Shown piece after piece: positions 7,479-15,124 of a stretch of 34,453 nt of DNA (its first letter is position 1; every line of letters starts with the position of its first letter). The position numbers were made by a program, and so were the translations under genes. The DNA lies in contig LIHJ01000058.1 of the NCBI GenBank assembly GCA_001399805.1, forward strand, positions 1 to 34,453. Reading direction: 5' to 3'. The notes under the pieces are model-generated. The model ran no database searches, was not told the DNA's origin, and saw nothing but the letters and a program-made list of their open reading frames with translations. This DNA is from Candidatus Bathyarchaeota archaeon BA1 (lineage in GTDB: Archaea; Thermoproteota; Bathyarchaeia; Bathyarchaeales; Bathyarchaeaceae).

Positions 7479-7832
7479 TTAAATTAGCTTTTTTTCTATT
7501 AGAATTTTATCCACTTCCTCTAAAAATTGAGCAATGGTTACGGATTTTGCTCCTTCTGAAGAAACGTCGTGTTCTAGTGGTCGCTCTATTGGATGTCTGT
7601 GCCATGCCCCTTTCCTCTTATTCCGTCCATATATTCTCGCATCATGCAGCAATAATGAAAAGTTGGTTGTGTCGGTTTTCTCATTGTGATATAATTGAAC
7701 TTTTAATTCAGGTGTTATATTTATCCACATTTTCACCGTATAGGCTCCTTGGCTGATTATCTGCACACCCTTCACATAACTCCTCCTTCCAGCCTCTGTT
7801 TCAACTTCTCTTATGAATTCCTCAATTTTCAA
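7479..7832 (-). CDS. Putative toxin of the TumE/DUF6516 type
   Basis: A 117-residue protein whose centre, LYHNEKTDTTNFSLLLHDAR, is followed by GAWHRHPIERPLEHD. The His-rich WHRHP motif near residue 78 resembles the conserved core of DUF6516/TumE-family proteins, which are found as the toxin half of two-gene modules. The gene overlaps the upstream gene by the ATGA at 7829-7832, so the two are translationally coupled, as expected for toxin-antitoxin pairs. The C-terminus is a charged helix (FLEEVDKILIEKKLI). The family assignment is by motif only; a small housekeeping enzyme cannot be excluded. Confidence 0.5.
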   Translation of the reverse strand: MKIEEFIREVETEAGRRSYVKGVQIISQGAYTVKMWINITPELKVQLYHNEKTDTTNFSLLLHDARIYGRNKRKGAWHRHPIERPLEHDVSSEGAKSVTIAQFLEEVDKILIEKKLI

Positions 7833-8152
7833 TTGGATGTCAGCCTTCTTAATGCCTCTTTTAAGTATTCGAGCTCTGTTACGGCCATTTCCCAGTCAAA
7901 GTAGTCTCTTTCCACATCCCATGTATGACCCAGCTTCTCTACTATACCTCTTTCATCGAAATCCTTAAAACCCATGCCATACTTGGACTCAAAGAATTCG
8001 ATCATCATTTCATACCTTAAAATTCTCCCCTCCACCTCGCGAATTATGAGCTCCCTAAACTTTTGCTCTAAGGGCTTTGTTCTCTCCATTTCCTTCAGCA
8101 CCTCCACAATGCTCGCCGGAATTTCTATTGTAACCAACGCTTTCTCCCCCAT
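7829..8152 (-). CDS. Putative antitoxin partner of the TumE-like protein
   Basis: A 107-residue protein. It opens with ALVTIEIPASIVEVLKEM, a strand followed by a helix in the style of VapB and other archaeal antitoxins. A mostly helical acidic remainder follows: FRELIIREVEGRILRYEMMI and then WEMAVTELEYLKEALRRL. Proteins with this opening commonly precede DUF6516-type genes in archaea. It is the first gene of the pair, overlaps its partner by four bases and has its own TATA box 26 bases before the ATG. The antitoxin role is inferred from position and shape. Confidence 0.5.
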   Translation of the reverse strand: MGEKALVTIEIPASIVEVLKEMERTKPLEQKFRELIIREVEGRILRYEMMIEFFESKYGMGFKDFDERGIVEKLGHTWDVERDYFDWEMAVTELEYLKEALRRLTSN

Positions 8153-8173
8153 TTATCATTAAGGTTCAGCGAC

Positions 8174-8182
8174 TTAAATATA
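8174..8182 (-). promoter_or_regulatory. TATA box of the toxin-antitoxin-like pair, leaderless
   Basis: TATATTTAA on the minus strand is centred about 26 bases from the ATG at 8152, so transcription should begin at or next to the start codon. Confidence 0.55.
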
Positions 8183-8183
8183 G

Positions 8184-8507
8184 ATGAGCTTTCCTTCCTT
8201 TTTTATCGCGGGATGGTTTACCAATCACGCAGGCTTCGCACTACTATCCGATGTTGTTCCTGCCACAGGTAGAGGCATAGCCATGGGTTTTGCTAACAAC
8301 TCTTTGCAGGCTGAGCTTGCGATGGGATCAACCTTAATGGGTTTTGTTAAAGGGATGCTCGGGTTTGAATGGATGTTCCAAACGTGTGCTTTAGTGATTG
8401 TCCCGGGCTCAACCTTAATTTTTATGTTAACCAAGAAAAAGGCACAGTGTGGTCAGAGGGGCAAGAACGTGGTTAGCGTTGGGATAGGGAGGTTAAACCA
8501 AGCATAA
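8184..8507 (+). pseudogene. C-terminal remnant of a major facilitator (MFS) transporter
   Basis: The open frame encodes FTNHAGFALLSDVVPATGRG followed by IAMGFANNSLQAELAMGSTL and two hydrophobic segments ending IFMLTKKK. This is the pattern of the last two or three spans of MFS permeases, with the R-G-x-A-M-G-x-x-N signature at the start of a span. There is no start codon with a ribosome binding site, and nine or so spans are missing. After about 8440 the frame runs on, without similarity, into the 3' end of ecfT on the other strand. It reads as a relic. Confidence 0.5.
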
Positions 8508-9247
8508 ATGGCAAAGATTAATATGATTATGGAGATGAGGGCCATAACATAATCAGCCCTCTTCGTTTTCAGCACATAGAGGTTGGTCCTCTTCTCGCTG
8601 GCCCCCCACGCTCGGGACTCCATGGCCTCAGCCATCTCTAGGCTTCTTCGGATGGCGCTCACAATGAGGGGGATGAGGATGGGGATGTAGTTTCTCACCC
8701 GTTTCATAAAGCTTCCGCGTTCCAGCTCCAGTCCCCTGGCCCTTTGGGCGTCCATGATGGTTTGGGCCTCCTCGGCTAAGACGGGAACGAATCGAACGGC
8801 TGTGGTGAAGGCGAAGCAGAACTCGTAGGGGACGCGGCTTTGCTCCAGCGCCAAGCCTAGATGGTCCGGCGAGGTGGTGAGGAAGAATATGGAGAATGAT
8901 TCCACCAACACTATGAAGCGTAGAGTCATGGCAAGGGAATATTCTATGAGGGGGATGGAGGGAAGTTGAGGATATTCCGTGTAAAAGTATGTGAAAACGA
9001 GGTTAAAAAGGAAAATGAAGACCGCAAACAGTGAAGCGCCCCTCATGGATCGGATCCATTCCCGTTGAACGCCAGCCATGAATACCAAGGGCGTTTGAAT
9101 GAGAAACAACAAAATGAGGGGCAACAACTTATTGAACATAACAGCAATCGTAAACATCACCAAAACGTAAAAGAATTTGACCCGTGGGTCCAGCTGATGA
9201 ATGGGGGATGAAACCCTTCTGAACCTTAAGCCGTCAAAGACGCTCAT
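8453..9247 (-). CDS. ecfT: ECF transporter transmembrane coupling protein EcfT
   Basis: The integral membrane scaffold that couples the two EcfA ATPases to a substrate-binding S component in energy-coupling-factor (vitamin or metal) transporters. About 264 residues with five or six spans. The two coupling-helix motifs are clear: AQRARG and ESRAWG, the family's paired Ala-Arg-Gly elements that plug into the ATPases. The ATG at 9247 overlaps the ecfA stop (ATGA), and this start is preferred over an ATG five codons upstream. It is the third gene of the ecfA-ecfA-ecfT operon. The substrate is unknown because no S component is adjacent. Confidence 0.92.
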   Translation of the reverse strand: MSVFDGLRFRRVSSPIHQLDPRVKFFYVLVMFTIAVMFNKLLPLILLFLIQTPLVFMAGVQREWIRSMRGASLFAVFIFLFNLVFTYFYTEYPQLPSIPLIEYSLAMTLRFIVLVESFSIFFLTTSPDHLGLALEQSRVPYEFCFAFTTAVRFVPVLAEEAQTIMDAQRARGLELERGSFMKRVRNYIPILIPLIVSAIRRSLEMAEAMESRAWGASEKRTNLYVLKTKRADYVMALISIIILIFAIYAWFNLPIPTLTTFLPL

Positions 9248-10065
9248 GGGGGCATCCTCCAAAAATCCATCAAAACCCTCCTCGCCTCATAAATGTCAAT
9301 CATGTCGGTTGGCAACCCCAAATCCGCCAACCCCAGAAAGATCTGGGCAATTTGTGGAGGGACAATGGAAGCCCGGACAACAAGGTCGCGGTTGGTGAGG
9401 ATTTGCTTGGCACCGCCGTCAGCCACAATCATTCCTTGAGCCATCAACACAACTCTGGGGTTACACTCCGCCACAAATTCAACGTCATGTGTCACTATGA
9501 TCACGGTCTTTCCCTGAGCCCTCAGCTGGACAATAAACTGTCGCAACTTATCCTTTTGTTGATAGTCTTGACCAATCGTTGGCTCGTCAAGGATGACCAC
9601 CTCGGGGTTCCAAGCAAGGACCGATGCCAAGGCAACCCGCTTCCTCTCCCCGCCACTCAACATGAATGGGGATGTATGGCGATACTGTGTTAAGCCCAAA
9701 AGATTGAGGGCCCATGTGACCCTCCTTTCGATGGCCTTCCCTTTAAGGCCAAAGTTCCTGAGGGCATAGGCAACCTCGTCCTCAACCGTTTCGCAGAAGA
9801 GCTGATGGTCAGGATTCTGAAACACAAATCCAACCTTTCTGGCGAGGTTGGCAACACTCACCTCCCGGGTGCTGACCCCATCAACCAGAACCTCCCCCCT
9901 TGACGGCTTCAATAACCCATTGAAGTGTTTCACCAGCGTTGTTTTCCCAGCCCCATTCTGACCCATAATGGCAACAAAATCCCCATCCTCAATCGTGAGA
10001 GAGACGCCCCTCAAGGCTTCAACACCATTAGGATAGGTGAAATGGACATCCTTAACTTCGATCAA
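9244..10065 (-). CDS. ecfA2: ECF transporter ATP-binding protein (second EcfA)
   Basis: One of two different ATPases of the ECF module. The 273 residues hold every ABC motif: Walker A GQNGAGKTT (about residues 35-43), Q-loop VFQNPDHQLF, signature LSGGERKRVA, Walker B VVILDEPT and switch His in VTHD. The Q-loop QNPDxQLF form is typical of EcfA. It overlaps the upstream ecfA by 14 bases and the downstream ecfT by four, so the three should be made in one operon. Numbering as A2 is by gene order only. Confidence 0.92.
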   Translation of the reverse strand: MIEVKDVHFTYPNGVEALRGVSLTIEDGDFVAIMGQNGAGKTTLVKHFNGLLKPSRGEVLVDGVSTREVSVANLARKVGFVFQNPDHQLFCETVEDEVAYALRNFGLKGKAIERRVTWALNLLGLTQYRHTSPFMLSGGERKRVALASVLAWNPEVVILDEPTIGQDYQQKDKLRQFIVQLRAQGKTVIIVTHDVEFVAECNPRVVLMAQGMIVADGGAKQILTNRDLVVRASIVPPQIAQIFLGLADLGLPTDMIDIYEARRVLMDFWRMPP

Positions 10066-10906
10066 GCCCCAAAACCTCCCGTAACAGTTGGGATGCCTCC
10101 TCCAAGGTTACGGGAACCTTGTTAAGGTGGACCCCGCTCTCTTTCAGAATTTGGTAAAGCCTCGTTGCCTTAGGGATACCCACACCGATCAAACGGGCCC
10201 TTTCTGAGTTAAAGACCCCTCGAGGTTCGCCATCTAACACAACCTTTCCTTCATCCATAACGATAACGTGATCGGAGTATTTTGAGGCCAAATCCAACCG
10301 ATGCTCCACAAGAATGACCGTGATGCCCAGCCTCTTATTCAGCTCATTAATCACCTCAAAGATTTTCTGGGCACCCACTGGGTCGAGGAAGGAGGTGGGC
10401 TCGTCGAGAACCATGACCTCTGGCTGCATGGCGAGCACGCATGCGATGGCAACCCGCTGTTGCTGACCGCCGGAAAGCTCGTGTGGTGCCCTTTCGCGAA
10501 GGCCCTCTATGCCAGTGATTTGGAGGGCCCAGTCAACCCGCTTTTGGATTTCTTCCCTAGGCATGCCAAGGTTTTCCAGCCCAAACGCCACATCCTTCTC
10601 CACCGACAATGCAAAAAGTTGATTTTCCGGATTCTGAAAAACCATCCCCACATGTCGGGCCAGCTCATAGATGGGGTGCTCATTCACCATAAGACCGGCA
10701 ACCATCAAATCGCCTTCCAATTTTCCGCCATAAAAGTGAGGAATCAGCCCGTTGAAGCATCGACATAAGGTGGTCTTGCCACAACCGCTGGGACCCGTGA
10801 GGACCACAAATTCCCCATCCTCGATGGTCATGGAAATATCTTCGATGGATGGCTTTGTCGCTCCTGGATATGTGTACGTTAGACCCCTTGTTTCAATGAC
10901 CGCCAA
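10052..10906 (-). CDS. ecfA1: ECF transporter ATP-binding protein (first EcfA)
   Basis: The first gene of the ECF operon. The 284 residues contain Walker A GPSGCGKTT, Q-loop VFQNPENQLF, signature LSGGQQQRVA, Walker B VMVLDEPTS and the switch His in VEHR. It ends with a C-terminal extension after GVGIPKATRLYQILKE, usual in archaeal EcfA. The best start is a TTG at 10906; no ATG in a suitable place precedes the conserved N-terminus, and the ribosome binding site is weak. Upstream lies a perfect 8-bp palindrome arm pair that may control the operon. Confidence 0.92.
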   Translation of the reverse strand: MAVIETRGLTYTYPGATKPSIEDISMTIEDGEFVVLTGPSGCGKTTLCRCFNGLIPHFYGGKLEGDLMVAGLMVNEHPIYELARHVGMVFQNPENQLFALSVEKDVAFGLENLGMPREEIQKRVDWALQITGIEGLRERAPHELSGGQQQRVAIACVLAMQPEVMVLDEPTSFLDPVGAQKIFEVINELNKRLGITVILVEHRLDLASKYSDHVIVMDEGKVVLDGEPRGVFNSERARLIGVGIPKATRLYQILKESGVHLNKVPVTLEEASQLLREVLGLDRS

Positions 10907-10952
10907 TGCTGGACCGCCTATCCTTATTGGCAGAGGATGTCTCCCATTTAAG

Positions 10953-10976
10953 AGTAACTACTCAAAAATAGTTACT
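10953..10976. promoter_or_regulatory. Inverted repeat, possible operator of the ECF operon
   Basis: AGTAACTA (10953-10960) and TAGTTACT (10969-10976) are perfect complements around an 8-base spacer. On the minus strand the downstream arm touches CTTAAAT, a plausible TATA box. The site is about 47 bases before the ecfA start, a position suited to repression. Confidence 0.5.
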
Positions 10977-11061
10977 AAAGGTTCACTGTTTTATTTCGGT
11001 CTTACATTTCAGCCTCGTTTTCAGAGGTAGCACCCTCTTATTTTAGGTCGCATTCCATCAA

Positions 11062-11484
11062 TCAAGATTTTTCGTCCAGTTTCTTTGCGAGTTTAAAGCC
11101 GCATTTTTCGTAAAAAGCAATTGGGTGCCAGCGCCCACTGGTGTGGGCCTTAACCTCCAGCTTTTTGAAACCACGACTCTTTAGGTTGTTTGTGCAAACT
11201 TGAACAAGTTTTGAGGCAATGCCACCTCCCCATGCTTTCTGTCTCACCAATAGATAGGTTATGACTGCTTTGTCCTCGGAGGCTGATTTCGACTCAAAAC
11301 CTATCCCCTTAGCGATCGAGTATGGTAGGAATTCTATGAAGCCATAGGGCTCTCTGCCTTTATATGCGATGAAGGCGCATGGGTTAAAGGTCTTCATGAC
11401 CCCTAACAGCCAATTTTTCTTTACAACAACCGCTTCCTTTTCATCCTGGTTGGCAAGGTCATGTAAGTATGGTATTTGGTGCAA
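11062..11484 (-). CDS. GNAT-family N-acetyltransferase domain (C-terminal part of a frameshifted gene)
   Basis: The 140-residue frame has the GNAT core: NPCAFIAYKGREPYGFIEFL (strands 2-3), a strand ITYLLVRQKAWGGGIASKLV carrying the acetyl-CoA motif R-x-x-x-G-G-G-x-A, and HPIAFYEKCGFKLAKKL (the late helix-strand motif). The product would acetylate an unknown amine. The only start is a TTG (11484) directly after a stop, with no ribosome binding site, and it lies 64 bases inside the upstream frame. The upstream frame's end (IKPLTFKSLKDEVELC) looks like the missing first strand and helix of this GNAT domain. So the gene is most likely one reading frame with a frameshift. Confidence 0.7.
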   Translation of the reverse strand: MHQIPYLHDLANQDEKEAVVVKKNWLLGVMKTFNPCAFIAYKGREPYGFIEFLPYSIAKGIGFESKSASEDKAVITYLLVRQKAWGGGIASKLVQVCTNNLKSRGFKKLEVKAHTSGRWHPIAFYEKCGFKLAKKLDEKS

Positions 11485-11821
11485 AGCTCAACCTCATCCT
11501 TTAGACTTTTGAAGGTTAAAGGCTTAATGGTGACATCGACCCTTTCTTCCAAACCAGCCGCTTTCCTAATCTCCTCTATGATTAGCTCCTTGCTGAGGTA
11601 ACCAAGCATTTCTGGGAGTTCTTTATCATTGATATACACTGAGAAAATGGTTGGTCGCCGCATTAATTCGGGGTGCTTCCACACATCCACTTCCTTTAGC
11701 TCAGCGATCTCCTCAAGCTCTTGCACGCATTCCCTAACAACTCTAAGAGAGTGATAACCCATGGGCACTGAGGAGCATAGTGAACCTCGATTTTCACTTT
11801 CTTCAATCCCTGAACCCTCAT
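11421..11821 (-). pseudogene. Thioredoxin-like N-terminal part of the same gene, with a second frameshift
   Basis: The ATG at 11821 follows a good GGTGAG site and reads KKVKIEVHYAPQCPWV, a thioredoxin-type strand ending in a CxxV active-site-like turn. One base later in another frame it continues YHSLRVVRECVQELEEIAEL, then EVDVWKHPELMRRPTIFSVY and INDKELPEMLGYL, matching the rest of a thioredoxin-like fold. So the junction near 11757 lacks one base. The frame then runs into the start of the GNAT domain (IKPLTFKSLKDEVELC) and ends at 11421. The intact protein would be about 250 residues, a thioredoxin-like domain fused to an acetyltransferase. Both breaks are single-base, so sequence error is possible. 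Confidence 0.55.
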
Positions 11822-11871
11822 TTTCTCTCACCATCTATGATTAATCAAGAAATGAGACTTAGAAGGGTGGA

Positions 11872-12858
11872 TTACTTCAATCTGTCTTTTAAGAGCCTCA
11901 CACAACGCTTTAGGCTCGCTTCTATGTTTCCATTTCCATTGGCCCCCGCTGAGACTGAGTGCCCCCCACCCATTCCATAAAGGTATTCGCCGAGCGGCTT
12001 AGCCACATCCCGGCCCAAGTGTATCCCAGTTTTTTCATGGAAGTCGCGGCTCGCCCTCATGCTGACCTGAATAGCCTCACCCCTTTGCCCCGCAACAATA
12101 GCCACGTGGGCCCCCAACCCAATTAGGGCTCTGGCGGCCGATGCTTGGTAGGCGCTGACATAGGAGAGGGCGATCAGCCAGTCATTGATCCTCATGAGCC
12201 TCGCGCGTTGGCATGCCTTCAGTCGTGCTATCCGTTCTGAGGGGTCCATGGGTAGGGAAAGCAGGGAAAGGGCTTCTTCGGCGTTCACCCCAGCGTCGAT
12301 GAGATCGGCTACGGTTTTGAGGGTGTCGGATTTGGCTAAAACAAGGTGCCTCGTGTCAAACGCTATCCCAAGAAACAACGCCTTAGCCTCAATGTCCGTC
12401 ACCTCGACCCCTGCCTCTTGAAAAAATCGATAGATAATCTCGCAGGTGGATGAGGCAGCTTCATCAGCAACACACAGTGTTGCAAGGCGTTCAGTCTCTG
12501 GATGCCCTGCATGATGATCGATCACAATGAGGGGTGAACTGGACGCTTTCACCCTCTCACCCCACTCATCCAACTGCTGGATAGTGTTGGTGTCCAACAA
12601 CACAATTAGCCCCGCCTCCTCAATACGTGGCTGTGTAACCAATCTCACGGGCGAAGATTTTAACAAGAATTTGGAAAGCCTACTGGGCCCCTGTGCCGCA
12701 GCCATCTCAATGTCTAATCCGGGCCTTAAACGCTCTAACAATCGGGAAAGAGCGAATGCGGCGCACACCGCGTCTGGGTCAGCGTTATGGTGGCATAATA
12801 AAACGGCCAACTTGACGTCACGCTGATCAATGAGAGCGATTATTTCTTGGATTTGCAT
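11872..12858 (-). CDS. DHH-family phosphoesterase (NrnA/RecJ-like)
   Basis: The 328 residues show the DHH domain motifs in order: CHHNADPDAVCAA (residues 22-34), the strand VLLDTN with Asp 89, and VIDHHAGHP (112-120), the DHH itself. The DHHA1 substrate domain closes with YGMGGGHSVSAG (about 294-305). The family uses two Mn ions to hydrolyse short oligonucleotides, cyclic dinucleotides or 3'-phosphoadenosine phosphate; which of these applies cannot be told. The gene stands alone; it starts 50 bases downstream of the frameshifted thioredoxin-GNAT gene's region. The start ATG at 12858 is the only one that keeps the first strand. Confidence 0.88.
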   Translation of the reverse strand: MQIQEIIALIDQRDVKLAVLLCHHNADPDAVCAAFALSRLLERLRPGLDIEMAAAQGPSRLSKFLLKSSPVRLVTQPRIEEAGLIVLLDTNTIQQLDEWGERVKASSSPLIVIDHHAGHPETERLATLCVADEAASSTCEIIYRFFQEAGVEVTDIEAKALFLGIAFDTRHLVLAKSDTLKTVADLIDAGVNAEEALSLLSLPMDPSERIARLKACQRARLMRINDWLIALSYVSAYQASAARALIGLGAHVAIVAGQRGEAIQVSMRASRDFHEKTGIHLGRDVAKPLGEYLYGMGGGHSVSAGANGNGNIEASLKRCVRLLKDRLK

Positions 12859-13177
12859 GTAGGTTCACATGCTGGTATAAGGCGGTTTTATTTAGTCTTT
12901 ATGGTTAGGCTTTGGGCTCAAGAGGCGACAGGCTTTCTCGACTGCGCAACTGCTCTAAAGCGTCCAGTAGAATCTGCATCATTTCTCATATGCTGATCAG
13001 CCCTTCAGCAGGCTTGATAGGCGGTAGCGCCTTCAATTGTGGCGTTGTTGTTGTGGCTGGAATAGTAACTTTGTTGCTTGTTGGAGCCGTGATACCTATT
13101 CATTTGCACTTGAGCCTTATGGCTTCTGGGCTGCGGTGAAATTGAGCACAGATTTCTTCTAGACTTTTTTCTCTTTT
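12859..13177. other. Gap without a recognisable gene
   Basis: About 320 bases upstream of the DHH gene. A 75-codon open frame on the plus strand (12912-13139) is hydrophobic in part but has no ribosome binding site or family pattern. Nothing else is seen. Confidence 0.45.
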
Positions 13178-13270
13178 TTAAAGCGGCAATGCTACTAAAG
13201 CTACTCCAATAATGATTAGGATCAAGCCAAGTATCATAAAGGGACGATAGGGTTCAAGCACCCGACTCAA
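13178..13270 (-). CDS. Possible very small single-span membrane protein
   Basis: A short open frame encodes RVLEPYRPFMILGLILIIIG followed by VALVALPL and a TAA. It is one membrane span with a charged leader, up to about 30-37 residues depending on whether a TTG (13270 or 13291) or GTG (13261) is used. Such proteins are common in archaea, but there is no clear ribosome binding site. It could equally be the end of a broken gene. Confidence 0.25.
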   Translation of the reverse strand: MSRVLEPYRPFMILGLILIIIGVALVALPL

Positions 13271-13339
13271 CCCTCTATCATTAAAATGCAATGTTGTAAA
13301 TCAGTGATGCTAACCGCTCGATTTTATCTAAATCCCGGC

Positions 13340-13603
13340 TTACGCGCGCGAAAGAAAGATATATTCTAGTTTCTCCATCACATCTTTTTCGTTGTAAATG
13401 TCATCGGCATCCAGCACAACTCCATCAATGATGAACTTAGGCTGTGGTATCATTGAAGGACTATACCAACAATTAACCTCAACACCGTAGCGTTTACACA
13501 GGGCTTCCACGCTCTCAACAAACTTTTGATACAGCTTAACAAACTCCCTTTGAAAGGAAAGAACTTTCTCTGGATTCTTTTCTCTTTTTCGCTTTCTGAG
13601 CAT
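13340..13603 (-). CDS. Hypothetical small protein
   Basis: An 87-residue protein. It starts very basic (MLRKRKREKNPEK) and continues as an amphipathic helix (FVKLYQKFVESVEALCKRYG). It ends in a short alpha/beta unit, MIPQPKFIIDGVVLDADDIY, then NEKDVMEKLEYIFL. The helix, then strand, then 'DGVxLDADD' layout resembles a domain of small archaeal hypothetical proteins, but I cannot name the family. The composition and charge are typical of a real soluble protein. There is no operon partner. Confidence 0.45.
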   Translation of the reverse strand: MLRKRKREKNPEKVLSFQREFVKLYQKFVESVEALCKRYGVEVNCWYSPSMIPQPKFIIDGVVLDADDIYNEKDVMEKLEYIFLSRA

Positions 13604-14076
13604 CCAAAACCCTCGTTTGTAACGCTCAAACTCTTATAAAAACCTTGTTAAGTGCCAGAAATATCTGTACATAATATGAAAATCATGGTGAGTAATTATT
13701 TTGCCGCGTCTAGGACAGTGCACATGTCGAAGTGACTATTCAGAATCATAAGCAGAAATCCCAGCGTTTTTCTTAGGCAATATATAACCCATAAAATTTG
13801 ATCATTAATTATTTTTCATTAACTTCAGAAATCGGGCTTTAAGAGCCAAAATTAGGGGTCACTCACGGGAATGGGAACGAGGAACATGAAAAGCTATGGA
13901 ACGTATGAAACCCTTAGGAGGGCTAATTCAACGGCGATTATGAAGGCGAGAACTACCATACATATGGTGTTACGGTGGCTGAGTAACTACTGCCAGCGCC
14001 ACGAAGGCGGCTGCCATGCAAACAACCAAGGAGATCTTCCTTGTCGCCGTTCTCAAGAAATCCCGTCCCTTCCAAA
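13604..14076. other. Gap with possible membrane-protein fragments
   Basis: On the minus strand TTG at 14056 opens LRTATRKISLVVCMAAAFVA plus LAVVTQ, like the basic start and first span of a membrane protein, and stops at 13970. Another frame (13959-13894) reads MVVLAFIIAVELALLRVSYV. Together they may be a decayed membrane-protein N-terminus. The rest, to 13604, is A/T-rich and shows nothing. Confidence 0.3.
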
Positions 14077-15120
14077 TTAAAGTCTAATGAAATCTGTTCC
14101 AACAGCTTCTGGCGAGCCGACGAGGATGCGGTGATGTTCCTCACCAGTTCGCTTATCCAACACCTTCTCCAGTTTCCCCTTTACAGTGATCTTTTCGCCC
14201 ACTTTGGCTAAATCGGCGTAGAGACCTTCATACGTGGTAACTTCACGGATGTCGATAACTTTACGTCCCGCCACTACAGTGACCTCATTCACGTTATAAG
14301 TGCATGGAAGAAACATGGCGTCAGTAGCATCCGAGACGGTAGCTTCTACTTCCACTATACCCTGAGGAATAAACACGCGATCTCCATACTTCTCTATAAT
14401 CTCTTCGTCGAGTTTTATGGGGTGAATGGAGAATTGCCTATCCTTATATAGGCCTCTATTCCATTTCCGCTCGTAGAACGTTTTTGCTTCTTCCACCGTT
14501 ATTGGATATAAAGTTGACTTGTTTTTACACCACGCTTCTAAGACCCTCTTACCGAAACGTGTGATGGCCGTTCCTCCTGTTTTGTAAAGGGAAAGCAGCG
14601 TCTCCTTTAATGCTTCACTGTTTTTAAGGCCGTGGATAGTGAGGTCGATGTCGGAGAATTCCGGCTTGTGAATGTCAATAAGCAATGATCCTGTCACCCC
14701 AAAGGAGTTGAGGGGTATGCCACTCTCCTCAGAGAGGAGGGAGACAAGTTCTACCACGTTCTGTTGGAGGGGGTCTAGCTTGGTAATCCCCAATAAACTG
14801 CTGAGTTTCTCCCTAGGGTGATAGCGTGTTTTAAGGTAGCTCAATGGAACAGCGGACATCTTAATGTTCAGTACGTAAGAGTCATACAAGTATTGGGGGT
14901 ATTCTTTCTGTAAAAACTGGAAGGTCTCTAGTAGCCATGGAATTGTGTAGTAGGATAATACCCTCTTAAAGCGTTTATTCCCATTCCCCCATTTCCCATG
15001 TGGACTTGGCACATATTTGAGATAGGAGAGGACTCTATCTGGGGGGTGAGCATAACCGACAACACAGAAAAAGAGGTCTTCTCTCGTTTGAACGTAGTCG
15101 TGGTCCTTGAAGCCCTTCAT
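14077..15120 (-). CDS. Nucleotidyltransferase-fold protein, COG1665-like (downstream paralogue)
   Basis: The 347-residue product has an alpha-helical N-terminal domain. A polymerase-beta type nucleotidyltransferase core follows, FGVTGSLLIDIHKPEFSDID (residues 140-159), with the GS motif and the two metal-binding Asp in SDID. The C-terminus is a small beta domain (VGEKITVKGKLEKVLDKRTG). It is about 30% alike by eye to the next gene upstream throughout, including HPPxxVxxxxxYVPxPxG near the start. It is the last gene of the operon with that paralogue and a CitG-type enzyme, with a 4-base gap. The substrate is unknown. Nucleotidyltransferases of this fold transfer nucleotidyl or phosphoribosyl groups to RNA, protein or small molecules. 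Confidence 0.8.
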   Translation of the reverse strand: MKGFKDHDYVQTREDLFFCVVGYAHPPDRVLSYLKYVPSPHGKWGNGNKRFKRVLSYYTIPWLLETFQFLQKEYPQYLYDSYVLNIKMSAVPLSYLKTRYHPREKLSSLLGITKLDPLQQNVVELVSLLSEESGIPLNSFGVTGSLLIDIHKPEFSDIDLTIHGLKNSEALKETLLSLYKTGGTAITRFGKRVLEAWCKNKSTLYPITVEEAKTFYERKWNRGLYKDRQFSIHPIKLDEEIIEKYGDRVFIPQGIVEVEATVSDATDAMFLPCTYNVNEVTVVAGRKVIDIREVTTYEGLYADLAKVGEKITVKGKLEKVLDKRTGEEHHRILVGSPEAVGTDFIRL

Positions 15121-15124
15121 CTTA

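Noticed and set aside
10301..10768. A 155-codon plus-strand frame opposite ecfA1
   Set aside because: It is the antisense of a complete ABC ATPase and shows no protein pattern.
13240..13270. A T-arm-like GGGTTCAAGCACCC suggesting a tRNA
   Set aside because: No acceptor, D or anticodon arms can be built around it.
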